Shown here piece by piece: positions 5,741 through 6,053 of a stretch of 6,053 nucleotides of DNA. This DNA is from Candidatus Altimarinota bacterium (GTDB taxonomy: Bacteria > Patescibacteriota > Gracilibacteria > BD1-5 > UBA6164): NCBI GenBank assembly GCA_027062145.1, contig JAMOTX010000059.1, forward strand, positions 1-6,053. Direction: 5' to 3'. Position 1 is the first letter of the stretch, and the number at the start of each line of letters is the position of its first letter. The position numbers were made by a program, and so were the translations under genes. A model generated the notes under the pieces. The model saw nothing but the letters and a program-made list of their open reading frames with translations, did not search any database and was not told where the DNA came from.

Positions 5741-6053
5741 ATGTGAATAGATAAAATTGAAATAAATTCTATAAATAGTAATAATTGAACGAATAATAAA
5801 TTAACTAATATTATCAAAAATATTTCAGATAATATATTTTTTATTCAGGAAAGAATTTGAAAAGATTGAAAAACTTTTGATGTTTATAAAATTAGAACAA
5901 TGCAAAAAGACGCAGAAAGTAATATTCCTAATGATGTTTTGAACTGAAATAAACAAGTAGGAGATTCAAGGATATTAGAAAGTAGGAAATGAATGAGAAA
6001 AATGGGATTTGATGAAATTCCTCAAATAATAAATATTTTAAAATGAGAAATGA
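5741..6053 (+). CDS. Bacterial sugar transferase (polyprenyl-phosphate phosphoglycosyl transferase), 3' end cut by window
   Basis: 104 codons are visible (7 of 9 glycines are UGA). Family motifs run in order: FFIQERIGKDG (33-43), FDVYKIRTM (46-54), GDSRI (74-78), and RKMGFDEIPQIINILKGEM (86-104), where D91-E92 matches the catalytic Asp-Glu of the LDELPQ motif. Members of the WcaJ/PglC class transfer a sugar phosphate from a UDP-sugar to undecaprenyl phosphate at the inner membrane, starting capsule, O-antigen or glycoprotein glycans. The N-terminus is odd: residues 1-31 are polar (Asn, Ser, Lys) and the membrane hairpin that usually precedes FxQERxG is missing. ATG at 5741 is the only in-frame ATG upstream of the conserved core, 10 bases after the broken phosphatase gene. 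The visible part has no lesion, but the gene may be truncated or itself decaying. Confidence 0.82.

Noticed and set aside
1..6053. CRISPR array, tRNA, rRNA or transposase
   Set aside because: No regularly spaced direct repeats, cloverleaf-like sequence or transposase motif was seen on either strand.

Overview
The window is very AT-rich and reads through only if UGA is a sense codon for glycine (genetic code 25). Under the standard code most of it looks non-coding. With UGA = Gly, four complete genes, one partial gene and one broken gene appear, carrying invariant glycines of known families at UGA positions. Examples are the G of the HAD motif VGDN..TD, of the sugar transferase motifs ERIGKDGK and LKGEM, and of bacterial SH3 domains. 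Trp is always TGG, and every stop in the window is TAA. This points to Absconditabacteria (SR1) or Gracilibacteria of the candidate phyla radiation, which are small, host-dependent bacteria. The phylum is an inference from code and base composition; no rRNA is present.

Layout. Positions 1-4881 are read on the minus strand, right to left: a type IV pilin-like protein (4453-4881); two paralogous secreted proteins in one probable transcript (3393-4346, then 2246-3364); a secreted protein with two SH3-like domains and a C-terminal repeat tail (881-2152); and a CDP-alcohol phosphatidyltransferase of PgsA type (1-800, cut by the window edge). Positions 5126-6053 are read on the plus strand: a YqeG-like HAD phosphatase gene ruined by two TAA codons and a frameshift (5126-5730), then the start of a bacterial sugar transferase (5741 to the edge). 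The two arms diverge from a 244-bp intergenic region with hairpins and a promoter-like element.

Function. The minus-strand arm is mostly cell-surface or exported: a pilin-like protein and three signal-peptide proteins carrying Cys-rich, FISUMP-like, EGF-like or SH3-like modules. Such a set would suit an epibiont that must attach to host cells, but that role is inferred. The phosphatidyltransferase (phospholipid head-group synthesis) and the sugar transferase (first step of a lipid-linked glycan) are envelope biosynthesis genes. Terminators and promoters between minus-strand genes are packed end to end or overlap. The most notable points are the paralogous pair sharing an N-terminal domain but not their C-termini, the five-fold repeat tail, and a pgsA that contains no UGA glycine codon although its neighbours use UGA for about 75-90% of their glycines.
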